Assembly: GCF_027627455.1 (NCBI RefSeq)
Contig: NZ_CP115483.1
Location: 992,001 to 1,056,000, forward strand
DNA length: 64,000 nt
DNA from: Sphingobacterium sp. SYP-B4668
Lineage (GTDB): Bacteria > Bacteroidota > Bacteroidia > Sphingobacteriales > Sphingobacteriaceae
Direction: 5' to 3'
A model generated the notes under the pieces. The model did no database searches, was not told the origin of the DNA, and saw only the letters and a program-made list of their open reading frames with translations. This document shows positions 35,650 to 42,776 of this stretch, in pieces. How positions within the stretch are numbered: the first letter of the stretch is position 1; every line of letters begins with the position of its first letter. The translations under genes and the position numbers were made by a program.

Positions 35650-36465
35650 ATGTTTAAAGCAGTATATTTTAGTGTTGTCTTTTTGACTTTTTTGGTTATA
35701 GTTGGTTGTGAGCGATTGGAATATAGTCCAAACCAGATTTTTGATAAGTATAGTCCTCGAGATTTGAATGCGAAAAATCTAGAGAAATTGTATGCGGGGG
35801 AGGATACAGCGGATGATACTATTCGGTTTGTATTGACAGGTGATACACAGCGTGCCTATGATCAAGCTGCTCGATTGGTAAATGTCGTTAACAAGATTGA
35901 AAAGTTAGATTTCGTCTTTCTCAATGGTGATATTTCTGATTTTGGATTGCTTCAAGAGATGAAACTTGTGGCAGAGATTTATAACGGTCTCAAGGTGCCG
36001 TATATCAGTGTGATCGGGAATCATGATTTGGTAGCCAATGGTCAAGCGGTTTTTGAGCGCATGTTTGGAAATCGAAATTTTAGTTTTGTCTATAAGGGTG
36101 TCAAATTTGTGTGTCACGATACAAATAGTAGAGAGTATCATTTTGATAAAACTGCTCCTAATATACCTTGGCTAGCACAAGAATTTGCGGTTGGAGCAAA
36201 TGTTTCTGGAATAGTCGGTGTATCTCATGTCCCTCCTATTTCTGATGATTTTGACCAAGAAAGTCGGCAACAGTACGAACGAATGATTGTAACCCATCCG
36301 AAATATGTCGCCAATTTCCATTCGCATGTCAACAATCATTCTGTTTCCTATCCTTTGGATGGAGAGATTCCTTTTATCGTTTCAAATGCGATAATTAATA
36401 GCGAGTTTTTGTATGTTGAAATGGTTGGTAATAAGTTAATCTGGTATGAGAATGTGGCGTATTAG
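35650..36465 (+). CDS. Metallophosphoesterase lipoprotein
   Basis: I choose ATG 35650 (271 residues), which gives a lipoprotein signal (hydrophobic helix ending VIVGC, Cys about 21); a TTG start 5 codons upstream is possible. The calcineurin-like phosphoesterase fold has its metal motifs: LTGDTQ, FLNGDISD, IGNHD, VGVSHVPP and NFHSHVNNHS. This identifies a two-metal phosphoesterase facing the periplasm or cell surface. The 3' end overlaps the next gene by 20 bp, so the two are translationally coupled. No nucleotidase C-terminal domain is present, so a phosphodiesterase or phosphatase role is more likely. Substrate unknown. Confidence 0.88.
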   Translation: MFKAVYFSVVFLTFLVIVGCERLEYSPNQIFDKYSPRDLNAKNLEKLYAGEDTADDTIRFVLTGDTQRAYDQAARLVNVVNKIEKLDFVFLNGDISDFGLLQEMKLVAEIYNGLKVPYISVIGNHDLVANGQAVFERMFGNRNFSFVYKGVKFVCHDTNSREYHFDKTAPNIPWLAQEFAVGANVSGIVGVSHVPPISDDFDQESRQQYERMIVTHPKYVANFHSHVNNHSVSYPLDGEIPFIVSNAIINSEFLYVEMVGNKLIWYENVAY

Positions 36466-37075
36466 TCTGTTGTTGATGGCGGTTTGGTTATTGTCCGCTT
36501 GTGTATTTGCGCAAGATGTGGTTATAGATAGTGTTGCCGAGTCGGGAGGGAAGTGGTGGTTGCCAACTAGTGGAGTGCTGCAACATGCCGGAAGTATTGG
36601 TTATATCAGTGGCGGTGTGGGATACAACCTCAATAAAAGAGGAAGGACAACCTTGGATTTGCTATATGGTCATGTGCCTAAGTCGAAGGGAGGACCTCTT
36701 AATATCTTTACGGCAAAGATTGCTTGGCGTCCCTTTTCCGTAAAGCTTTGGGATTGGGGAATCCTTCATCCGTTGAATCCCGGTTTTTTTGTGAGTTACC
36801 ACGGGGGGCGTCATTTCGACTCTAAGTGGGATGACAATAATTACCCTAAAGGATATTACTGGTGGTCGACTGCAATCCGCCCCCATATTTCCATATCGCA
36901 TGAAGTTATACTATTTCCCAAAATGATTAAGAAATCAATACCTCTAGAGAAAATAGGTCTTTATGTGGAGTACAATGCTAATGAATTGTATTTAATCAGT
37001 CATTTTCAAAATAAAGAGGTTAGCACCATTCAGAAGACATTCAAAATGGGACTTGGTATCCGTACTTATTTTTAA
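36446..37075 (+). CDS. Small outer-membrane-type beta-barrel protein of unknown function
   Basis: A 209-residue protein with a signal peptide (hydrophobic residues 5-20, cleavage near VFAQ at about 23). The mature part is made of strands with alternating aromatic residues (GSIGYISGGVGYNLN; LNPGFFVSYHGG; IGLYVEYNANELYLISHF). It ends in Phe after GLGIRTYF, a typical terminal strand of outer-membrane barrels. Length suits an 8- to 10-strand barrel. I do not recognise a family. It overlaps the metallophosphoesterase lipoprotein gene by 20 bp, so both products are made together and may act at the outer membrane. Convergent with lutB, 7 bp away. Confidence 0.75.
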   Translation: MRMWRISLLLMAVWLLSACVFAQDVVIDSVAESGGKWWLPTSGVLQHAGSIGYISGGVGYNLNKRGRTTLDLLYGHVPKSKGGPLNIFTAKIAWRPFSVKLWDWGILHPLNPGFFVSYHGGRHFDSKWDDNNYPKGYYWWSTAIRPHISISHEVILFPKMIKKSIPLEKIGLYVEYNANELYLISHFQNKEVSTIQKTFKMGLGIRTYF

Positions 37076-37082
37076 GATGTAT

Positions 37083-38474
37083 TTATTTGTTTAATTCTTT
37101 CTGCTGGTCCTTCCATTGTTGAGCAAAGGATTTATCAGCTAACCGAGGGAGATTTCTTTTACTTCCCCATGCTTTCTTGAAAAAATTGCGAAGGATAAAG
37201 TTTTTAAACTTGCCACCAAACATATCAATCAGCTTCCTTTTCCGGATGAAATAGGTGAAGCCCTTCCATGCTCTCTTCTCCATTGCAGGTGCTAGATTTT
37301 CTTGCACAGCATCGCGACGATTTAGAAGCAACATTTTCTGGATATCTATACCTACGGGGCATACCTCAGTGCACTTGCCACATAAGCTGGACGCGTAGCT
37401 CAAGTGTTTGAATTCTTTAAGCCCATGTAAATGAGGTGAAATGAGTGAGCCTATAGGTCCGGAGTACGTCGTGTCATACGTGTGACCTCCAATGTTTTGG
37501 TAGATGGGACATACATTGAGGCAAGCGCCGCATCGTATACAATACAGTCCTTGGCGCTGCTCTTTTTCGGCCAATAAAGTGGTACGACCATTGTCTAACA
37601 GGACTACGTACATGTGTTCGGGACCGTCAGCATCACCCGCTTGTCTTGGGCCACTTAGGATGGTGTTGTAGACTGTCAGGTTTTGACCTGTTCCATGTGA
37701 CGCTAGTAGTGGCCAAAATAAATCTAGGTCGGTCATACTGGGGACCATCTTCTCAATGCCTACTAATGCGATGTGAACTTTTGGAAAGCTGGTGGTGAGT
37801 CTTGCATTGCCCTCATTTTCGGTAATAGCTATTGCCCCACTGTCTGCAATTAGGAAGTTGGCGCCTGAAATCCCAACGTCTGCTGTCGTGTATTTTTCCC
37901 GTAGAAGTTCGCGAGCTTTCATGGTCAGCTGTTCTGCGGTGGAGTCTAGTGGAGTGCCAAATTTATCATGGAACAACTTCGCTATATCTTCTAGGCTGAG
38001 GTGCATGGCCGGGGTGACGATATGATAAGGCTTTTGACCCAATAGTTGGATGATAAATTCTCCAAGGTCACTTTCGATGGGCTCAATTCCCTTGTTTTCT
38101 AAAAAATGATTCAGCTCTATTTCTTCTGTGGCCATCGATTTGGATTTGATGACCTGCTTTGCGTCGTGAGCTTGCATGATTTTCCAAATCTCTTCTCTCG
38201 CTTCCTCTGCGTCATTGGCCCATATTACCTTCCCTCCGCGTGCCGTAAAATTAGCCTCAAATTCAGGGAGCAAACGATCCAGATTTTCCATAACCTTCCA
38301 CTTGATTAAGTTGGCCTTTGTTTTGGAATTCTCTAGATTGAAAAATTTACTTTTCCCCTTCTCAAACGCAATATTATATTTGTCAATATTGGTATTGATG
38401 ATATCACGATGTCTTTGATCAAAAGATTTAGACGAGCTTTCCTTAATAAATTTTTCGGCAACCGTTTGGGACAT
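37083..38474 (-). CDS. lutB: LutB-type iron-sulfur lactate utilisation protein
   Basis: I use the ATG at 38474 (463 residues, MSQTVAEKFIKES...); the frame runs 36 codons further up, but that stretch is Asn/Lys/Ile/Phe-rich and unlike LutB. The N-terminal LUD domain (about 60-300) includes the GISGANFLIADSGAIAITENEGN region. The C-terminal part has two [4Fe-4S] motifs, CIRCGACLNVCP and CGKCTEVCP, where the helical tail follows. With LutA and LutC it forms the flavin-free L-lactate dehydrogenase complex. Neither lutA nor lutC is adjacent. A promoter and an upstream palindrome precede it. Confidence 0.92.
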   Translation of the reverse strand: MSQTVAEKFIKESSSKSFDQRHRDIINTNIDKYNIAFEKGKSKFFNLENSKTKANLIKWKVMENLDRLLPEFEANFTARGGKVIWANDAEEAREEIWKIMQAHDAKQVIKSKSMATEEIELNHFLENKGIEPIESDLGEFIIQLLGQKPYHIVTPAMHLSLEDIAKLFHDKFGTPLDSTAEQLTMKARELLREKYTTADVGISGANFLIADSGAIAITENEGNARLTTSFPKVHIALVGIEKMVPSMTDLDLFWPLLASHGTGQNLTVYNTILSGPRQAGDADGPEHMYVVLLDNGRTTLLAEKEQRQGLYCIRCGACLNVCPIYQNIGGHTYDTTYSGPIGSLISPHLHGLKEFKHLSYASSLCGKCTEVCPVGIDIQKMLLLNRRDAVQENLAPAMEKRAWKGFTYFIRKRKLIDMFGGKFKNFILRNFFKKAWGSKRNLPRLADKSFAQQWKDQQKELNK

Positions 38475-38502
38475 GAATTTATTACAGTTTTTAGTGTTAT
38501 TA

Positions 38503-38534
38503 CAAAAGTAAAAAAGTTGGCAGTTAATTACCAA
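38503..38534 (-). promoter_or_regulatory. Promoter of lutB
   Basis: On the minus strand: -33 TTG (38534-38532), 21-bp spacer, -7 TACTTTTG (38510-38503), matching TAnnTTTG. It predicts a leader of about 22 bases before the ATG at 38474, supporting that start over the longer frame, which would begin upstream of the promoter. Confidence 0.6.
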
Positions 38535-38571
38535 CTTTATAAAGATAACGTTAAACTTAGAAAAAATTGTG

Positions 38572-38603
38572 TTTGTATACAATATAGTTGTTAGGTATAC
38601 AAA
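38572..38603 (-). promoter_or_regulatory. Inverted repeat upstream of lutB, possible operator
   Basis: TTTGTATAC (38572-38580) and GTATACAAA (38595-38603), perfect 9-bp arms with a 14-base gap, about 40-70 bp upstream of the lutB -33 box. The position suits an activator or a looping repressor. The binding protein is unknown; no regulator gene is adjacent. Confidence 0.4.
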
Positions 38604-38723
38604 TCTTGTTTTTTTCTTTTGAGTGTGCGGTTTGTCACTGTATTAGCTGTCCCACACTTGGATATTTGTCAAGTTAGAAGCTAAGCAGCTGAATGTACAT
38701 ACACATAGTAGCCCGGATTGTGC

Positions 38724-40481
38724 CTATGATGGGGTCTTCTGGTTCAGCACCAAGCTTAATTCTTTTAATTGTGCTTGATCTATCGTTGAAGGTGCATCAA
38801 TCATCACATCCCTTCCAGAGTTGTTCTTTGGGAATGCAATCACATCTCTGATGGTATCTAAGCCCGCAAAGATTGAAGCCATACGGTCGAAACCGAACGC
38901 TAAGCCGCCATGCGGAGGTGCGCCAAAGGTAAATGCTTCCATTAGGAAACCAAATTGCTTTTGCGCTTCTTCTGGAGAGAATCCTAGATGCTTGAACATC
39001 AATGCTTGCAAGTCTTTGTCGTGTATTCGGATAGAACCTCCACCAATTTCACTTCCATTAAGAACGAAGTCGTATGCATTTGCTCTAACCTCTCCAGGGT
39101 TGGAATCTAATAAGGGGATGTCTTCTGGTTTAGGTGAGGTGAACGGATGGTGCATAGCATGATAGCGTCCCGTCTCTTCGTCCCACTCCAACAGCGGGAA
39201 ATCTAGGACCCACAGAGGTGCAAATTTGTTCTTGTCGCGAAGACCTAGTTGGTTTCCAACTTCCAGTCTTAATTCATTAAGTTGTTTGCGGACTTTATCT
39301 TGAGGGCCCGCCATGATAAGGAATAGGTCGCCAGGTGTAGCCTCAAATGCAGAAGCCCAACTTTTGAGATGTTCTTCTGAATAAAATTTGTCAACAGATG
39401 ATTTCAGTGTTCCGTCTTCATTGTAACGCGCATACACCAGTCCCGAAGCGCCTACTTGTGGCCGTTTTACATAGTCGGTCAAGGCGTCAAGCTGCTTGCG
39501 TGTATAGTGGGCGGCACCTTGGACATTGATACCCACGACAAGTTCTGCTTGTTCAAATACTGGAAAACCTACCCCTTTTGTGAGTTTGTTAAGCTCAACA
39601 AACTGCATCCCAAAGCGAATGTCAGGTTTGTCTGAGCCGTATAGACGCATAGCGTCTGCATATGTCATGCGTGGGACGCTTCCAAGGTCTACACCCTTTA
39701 TGGTCTTGAGCAAGTGACGGGCTAGTCCCTCAAACATATTTAAGATATCTTCTTGTTCTACAAATGACATTTCGCAGTCTATTTGTGTAAACTCGGGCTG
39801 TCTATCGGCTCTAAGGTCTTCGTCTCGGAAACATTTTACTATCTGGAAGTATCGGTCAAACCCGGAGACCATAAGCAACTGCTTAAATGTCTGTGGAGAT
39901 TGGGGTAGTGCATAAAACTCGCCTGCATTCATCCGGCTTGGAACTACAAAGTCACGAGCTCCTTCTGGTGTGGATTTGATTAATACAGGGGTTTCTACCT
40001 CAATAAAATGTTGTTCATCTAAATACTTACGAACTTCTTGCGCCATTTTGTGGCGCAGGATTAAATTTTCTCGGACAGGGTTGCGACGTAGGTCTAAGTA
40101 TCTGAACTTCATGCGTAAGTCTTCCCCTCCGTCTGTTTCATCTTCGATGGTGAAGGGCGGTAATTTGGATGCATTTAATACGTCCAGGGAAGTAACTTTG
40201 ATCTCAATGTCTCCGGTAGGGATCTTGGGGTTTTTGCTGGACCTTTCAATAACCTGTCCATGGACTTTAATGACAAATTCTCTGCCTAATTCGCGTGCTC
40301 CAATGCGAAGTTGCTCATCATCATCAGTGTTGAATGCCAATTGGGTCACTCCGTATCTGTCGCGCACATCGATAAATGTCATTCCTCCTAAATCTCGGGA
40401 CTTTTGTACCCAACCGCTTAAAGTGACCGATTTGCCTAAATCCGAAAGTCTAAGTTCGCCGCAAGTATGTGTTCTGTGCAT
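38724..40481 (-). CDS. aspS: Aspartate--tRNA ligase
   Basis: A 585-residue class II synthetase charging tRNA-Asp. The N-terminal OB-fold anticodon-binding domain begins [13 protein letters not shown]. The catalytic core has motif 2 ([19 protein letters not shown]), the bacterial GAD insertion domain in the middle (about 290-420), and motif 3 ([13 protein letters not shown]). Length is right for the bacterial type. The GAD insertion separates it from archaeal AspRS. It is transcribed alone; a TAATTTTG -7-like box lies on the minus strand at 40511-40504. No gatCAB genes are nearby, so discriminating versus non-discriminating status cannot be judged from context. Confidence 0.97.
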   Translation of the reverse strand: MHRTHTCGELRLSDLGKSVTLSGWVQKSRDLGGMTFIDVRDRYGVTQLAFNTDDDEQLRIGARELGREFVIKVHGQVIERSSKNPKIPTGDIEIKVTSLDVLNASKLPPFTIEDETDGGEDLRMKFRYLDLRRNPVRENLILRHKMAQEVRKYLDEQHFIEVETPVLIKSTPEGARDFVVPSRMNAGEFYALPQSPQTFKQLLMVSGFDRYFQIVKCFRDEDLRADRQPEFTQIDCEMSFVEQEDILNMFEGLARHLLKTIKGVDLGSVPRMTYADAMRLYGSDKPDIRFGMQFVELNKLTKGVGFPVFEQAELVVGINVQGAAHYTRKQLDALTDYVKRPQVGASGLVYARYNEDGTLKSSVDKFYSEEHLKSWASAFEATPGDLFLIMAGPQDKVRKQLNELRLEVGNQLGLRDKNKFAPLWVLDFPLLEWDEETGRYHAMHHPFTSPKPEDIPLLDSNPGEVRANAYDFVLNGSEIGGGSIRIHDKDLQALMFKHLGFSPEEAQKQFGFLMEAFTFGAPPHGGLAFGFDRMASIFAGLDTIRDVIAFPKNNSGRDVMIDAPSTIDQAQLKELSLVLNQKTPS

Positions 40482-40650
40482 GTTGATTTAAATGTTTATC
40501 CTGCAAAATTATCTGTTTTGGAGGAGAATAAAGAATATTGCCCCGTATTATAATTGAAAATGTTCACTACAATCAGGAGCGGTGTGTGTCTAGAAAATGA
40601 GGTGTTCCATCGACGGTAATTGGCTCGTCTGTGGAGGGGCGGAAATCTTG

Positions 40651-40670
40651 CTCCACTTTGCTCCACTTTT
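40651..40670 (-). repeat. Two GTGGAG direct repeats with 10-bp period
   Basis: CTCCACTTTG then CTCCACTTTT on the plus strand, i.e. GTGGAG on the minus strand repeated exactly 10 bp apart. The spacing is the same as the mraZ operator repeats 215 bp away, in the opposite orientation and about 170 bp upstream of aspS. Confidence 0.45.
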
Positions 40671-40884
40671 GGGATAAAAGTCTCAAAAAAAGGAGTTTTT
40701 AGGAGCAAATTGATTTTGAACGCTCGGTTTTTTTAGTGTTTAATAAAATGTTTTTGAGGTTGAACCGAAATTAAAATGGGTTCAAAATGTTTATTTAATC
40801 GATTGTATTGTAGTCTTTTATTGATGTTTTGGTGTCGTTGGTGAGTGTGTTTGGTCGTGTTTTTACTATGTGGAAAACTTTTTT

Positions 40885-40918
40885 GTGGAGGATTGTGGGG
40901 GAAAGTGGGGGAAAGTGT
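40885..40918 (+). promoter_or_regulatory. Probable MraZ operator: GTGG repeats with 10-bp period
   Basis: GTGG occurs at 40885, 40895 and 40905, with GTGT at 40915, exactly one helical turn apart (GTGGAGGATT, GTGGGGGAAA, GTGGGGGAAA, GTGTA). MraZ proteins bind several TGGGN units separated by 5 bp in front of their own operon, the same geometry. The last unit abuts a TACTTTTA -7-like box (40920-40927), so binding would repress the dcw promoter. Confidence 0.75.
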
Positions 40919-40956
40919 ATACTTTTACATCAAATTAGAATAGGATAGTTAGCTAA

Positions 40957-41430
40957 ATGAATCATCTAATCGGAGAATTTGAATGCAAGCTTGACACCAA
41001 AGGAAGAATGGTGTTACCCGCAGCGCTCAAGCGGCAATTGCCGAATGTTGAGCGTGATGGGCTTGTTGTGAACCGAGGATTTGAGAAACATTTGGTTTTT
41101 TATACTCGCGAAGAGTGGAACGTAATCACGGCGAAGTTGGCTAAGCTCAATCAATTTAATGAAAAGAGTCGGATGTTCGTGCGGGCGTTTACGCGAGGGG
41201 CGACGGAGTTAACGTTGGATTCGGCGGGGCGTGTATTATTGCCAAAAGGATTGTTGGAGTATGCTAACATTAACACTGAATTGGTATTGGCATGTCAGTT
41301 TAATAAAATAGAAGTGTGGTCGAAAGAGGGGTACGAGGAGTTGATGAACGGAGGGTTGGGCGATGATTTTGCTGCTTTGGCAGAGGAAGTGATGGGCGGA
41401 ATGGATTTTGGAGGATTAATGAATGAGTGA
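40957..41430 (+). CDS. mraZ: Transcriptional regulator MraZ
   Basis: A 157-residue protein with the two SpoVT/AbrB-like MraZ half-domains. The first is NHLIGEFECKLDTKGRMVLPAALKRQL (the core being LDTKGRMVLPAALK, about 12-25); the second is TLDSAGRVLLPKGLLEYANI (about 86-105). It forms a ring oligomer that binds TGGGN repeats and represses the division and cell wall cluster it heads. Matching 10-bp-spaced repeats lie 39 bp upstream. The C-terminal tail (130-157) is acidic and Gly-rich. The gene overlaps rsmH by 8 bp. Confidence 0.96.
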   Translation: MNHLIGEFECKLDTKGRMVLPAALKRQLPNVERDGLVVNRGFEKHLVFYTREEWNVITAKLAKLNQFNEKSRMFVRAFTRGATELTLDSAGRVLLPKGLLEYANINTELVLACQFNKIEVWSKEGYEELMNGGLGDDFAALAEEVMGGMDFGGLMNE

Positions 41431-42337
41431 TGTTTACCACGTACCAGTAATGTTGAAAGAGTGCATTGATGCGCTCGCTATAAATCCAAATGGAACCTAT
41501 GTGGATGTGACTTTTGGCGGGGGAGGGCATTCGCGTGAGATATTGAAACATTTGGGGTCTGGTGGGCGTCTGTATGCTTTTGACCAAGATCCGGATGCAT
41601 TGAAGAACGTGATTGATGATGATCGATTTGTCTTGATTCATCAGAATTTTAGGTTTTTGAAAAATAATCTTCGCTTGAATGGGGTGAAAGCTGTGGATGG
41701 GATTTTGGCTGACTTGGGTGTCTCTTCGCATCAGTTTGATGCTGCAGATCGCGGGTTCTCGATTCGGTTTGATGCGGAATTAGATATGCGGATGGATCAG
41801 GTCTCTGATTTGGACGCTAAAAAGGTGTTGAATACATATGCTGAGGAAGACCTGCATCGGATTTTTGGTATGTACGGCGAGATTATGAATGCAAAATCAC
41901 TGGCCAAAACTATAGTCACAGCACGATTGAGTGGTGAAATTTCGACAGTGGCCGAGTTGAAGGGTCGGATTAAAAAGCTTGTTCCGAAAGGGAAAGAACA
42001 TAAATATCATGCGCAAGTTTTTCAGGCACTTCGTATTGAAGTCAACCAAGAGCTTGCGGCCCTTCAAGATTTTTTGATGCAGACTATATCGGTCTTGAAG
42101 CCAGAAGGAAAGCTGGTGGTCATGTCTTATCATTCTTTGGAGGATCGGTTGGTCAAGAATTTCATGGCCAAGGGCAAATTTAAAGGAGATGTGGAGAAGG
42201 ATTTTTTTGGAAATGAAATCAAGCCTTTTCGCGTGATTACACGTAAAGCCATTACGGCATCTGAAGAAGAATTATTAGTGAATAATCGGTCTAGGAGTGC
42301 AAAACTGCGTGTGGCTGAAAAAATAGATATATCGTAA
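41423..42337 (+). CDS. rsmH: 16S rRNA (cytosine1402-N4)-methyltransferase RsmH
   Basis: A 304-residue SAM-dependent methyltransferase (MraW) modifying C1402 in the ribosomal P site. It begins with YHVPVMLKECIDAL and has the SAM motif VDVTFGGGGHSREIL, FDQDPDAL, ILADLGVSSHQFD, the characteristic DRGFSIRFDAELDMRMD stretch, and the C-terminal VMSYHSLEDRLVKNF. Full length. It is second gene of the dcw cluster, overlapping mraZ by 8 bp and followed 12 bp later by the ftsL-like gene behind a G-rich ribosome-binding stretch (AAGGAGGGGGGG). Confidence 0.97.
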   Translation: MSDVYHVPVMLKECIDALAINPNGTYVDVTFGGGGHSREILKHLGSGGRLYAFDQDPDALKNVIDDDRFVLIHQNFRFLKNNLRLNGVKAVDGILADLGVSSHQFDAADRGFSIRFDAELDMRMDQVSDLDAKKVLNTYAEEDLHRIFGMYGEIMNAKSLAKTIVTARLSGEISTVAELKGRIKKLVPKGKEHKYHAQVFQALRIEVNQELAALQDFLMQTISVLKPEGKLVVMSYHSLEDRLVKNFMAKGKFKGDVEKDFFGNEIKPFRVITRKAITASEEELLVNNRSRSAKLRVAEKIDIS

Positions 42338-42349
42338 GGAGGGGGGGGT

Positions 42350-42760
42350 ATGAAGCGCAATACAATAAAGCAGAAGGAATTAAGTGAAGAGGTTCAGGAA
42401 GAACTGCAGGATACAGTAGAGGAAAAAGCGGAAGAGACGAAGGATTTTTTGAAATCAATCTTTTCTCCACAAAAGATTACTACGTATGCTGTGGTGAAAA
42501 ACTTGCCTTTTGTTGCCTTTGTTGCTTTTTTGGCGTTGCTGTATATTTCGAATAGACACCTCGCAGAGCGAACGGTGAGGCAAATCGATCGATTAGGGAA
42601 GGATGTGAAAGAATTGGGGTGGGATTATAAGTCGTTGTCTGCCGAATTGATGAAGAGGAGTACACAGTCGGAAATTGCAAAACGGGCCGATACCTTGGGG
42701 TTGAAGGAACGGAAAGAGCCGCCAATTAAAATCGAGGTGATCATAGAGGAGAAAAAGTAA
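42350..42760 (+). CDS. ftsL: FtsL-like division protein (Bacteroidota type)
   Basis: A 136-residue bitopic protein. An acidic cytoplasmic N-terminus (about 1-48, Glu-rich) is followed by one membrane helix (about 50-66, LPFVAFVAFLALLYIS) and a short periplasmic coiled-coil-like segment (about 70-120). The latter includes the LGWDYKSLSAELMKRSTQSEIAKRADTLGLK region (core KSLSAELMKRS). This is the layout and gene position (between rsmH and the PBP) of FtsL, which bridges FtsQ/FtsB to FtsW-FtsI. Sequence similarity to classical FtsL is low, as usual; size, topology and synteny carry the call. Confidence 0.85.
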   Translation: MKRNTIKQKELSEEVQEELQDTVEEKAEETKDFLKSIFSPQKITTYAVVKNLPFVAFVAFLALLYISNRHLAERTVRQIDRLGKDVKELGWDYKSLSAELMKRSTQSEIAKRADTLGLKERKEPPIKIEVIIEEKK

Positions 42761-42776
42761 ATTAAGTTAAATAGGC

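Larger units (their letters stand above)
40482..40956. other. 475-bp intergenic region between aspS and mraZ
   Basis: No credible gene. It contains the aspS -7 candidate (minus, 40504-40511) and two GTGGAG repeats 10 bp apart on the minus strand (40651-40670). It also has an inverted repeat TTGAACC/GGTTCAA (40760-40766, 40779-40785), a TGTGGAAAA 9-mer (40869-40877), the mraZ repeat operator (40885-40918) and a TACTTTTA box (40920-40927) 30 bp before mraZ. Short ORFs inside show no conserved features. Confidence 0.6.

Noticed and set aside
40496..40708. A 70-residue minus-strand ORF upstream of aspS
   Set aside because: It covers the aspS -7 candidate and the GTGGAG repeats; composition is not gene-like.
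40761..40785. Inverted repeat TTGAACC/GGTTCAA as an operator or terminator
   Set aside because: Seven-bp arms with a 12-base loop in AT-rich DNA, not near a start or stop codon; too weak to call.
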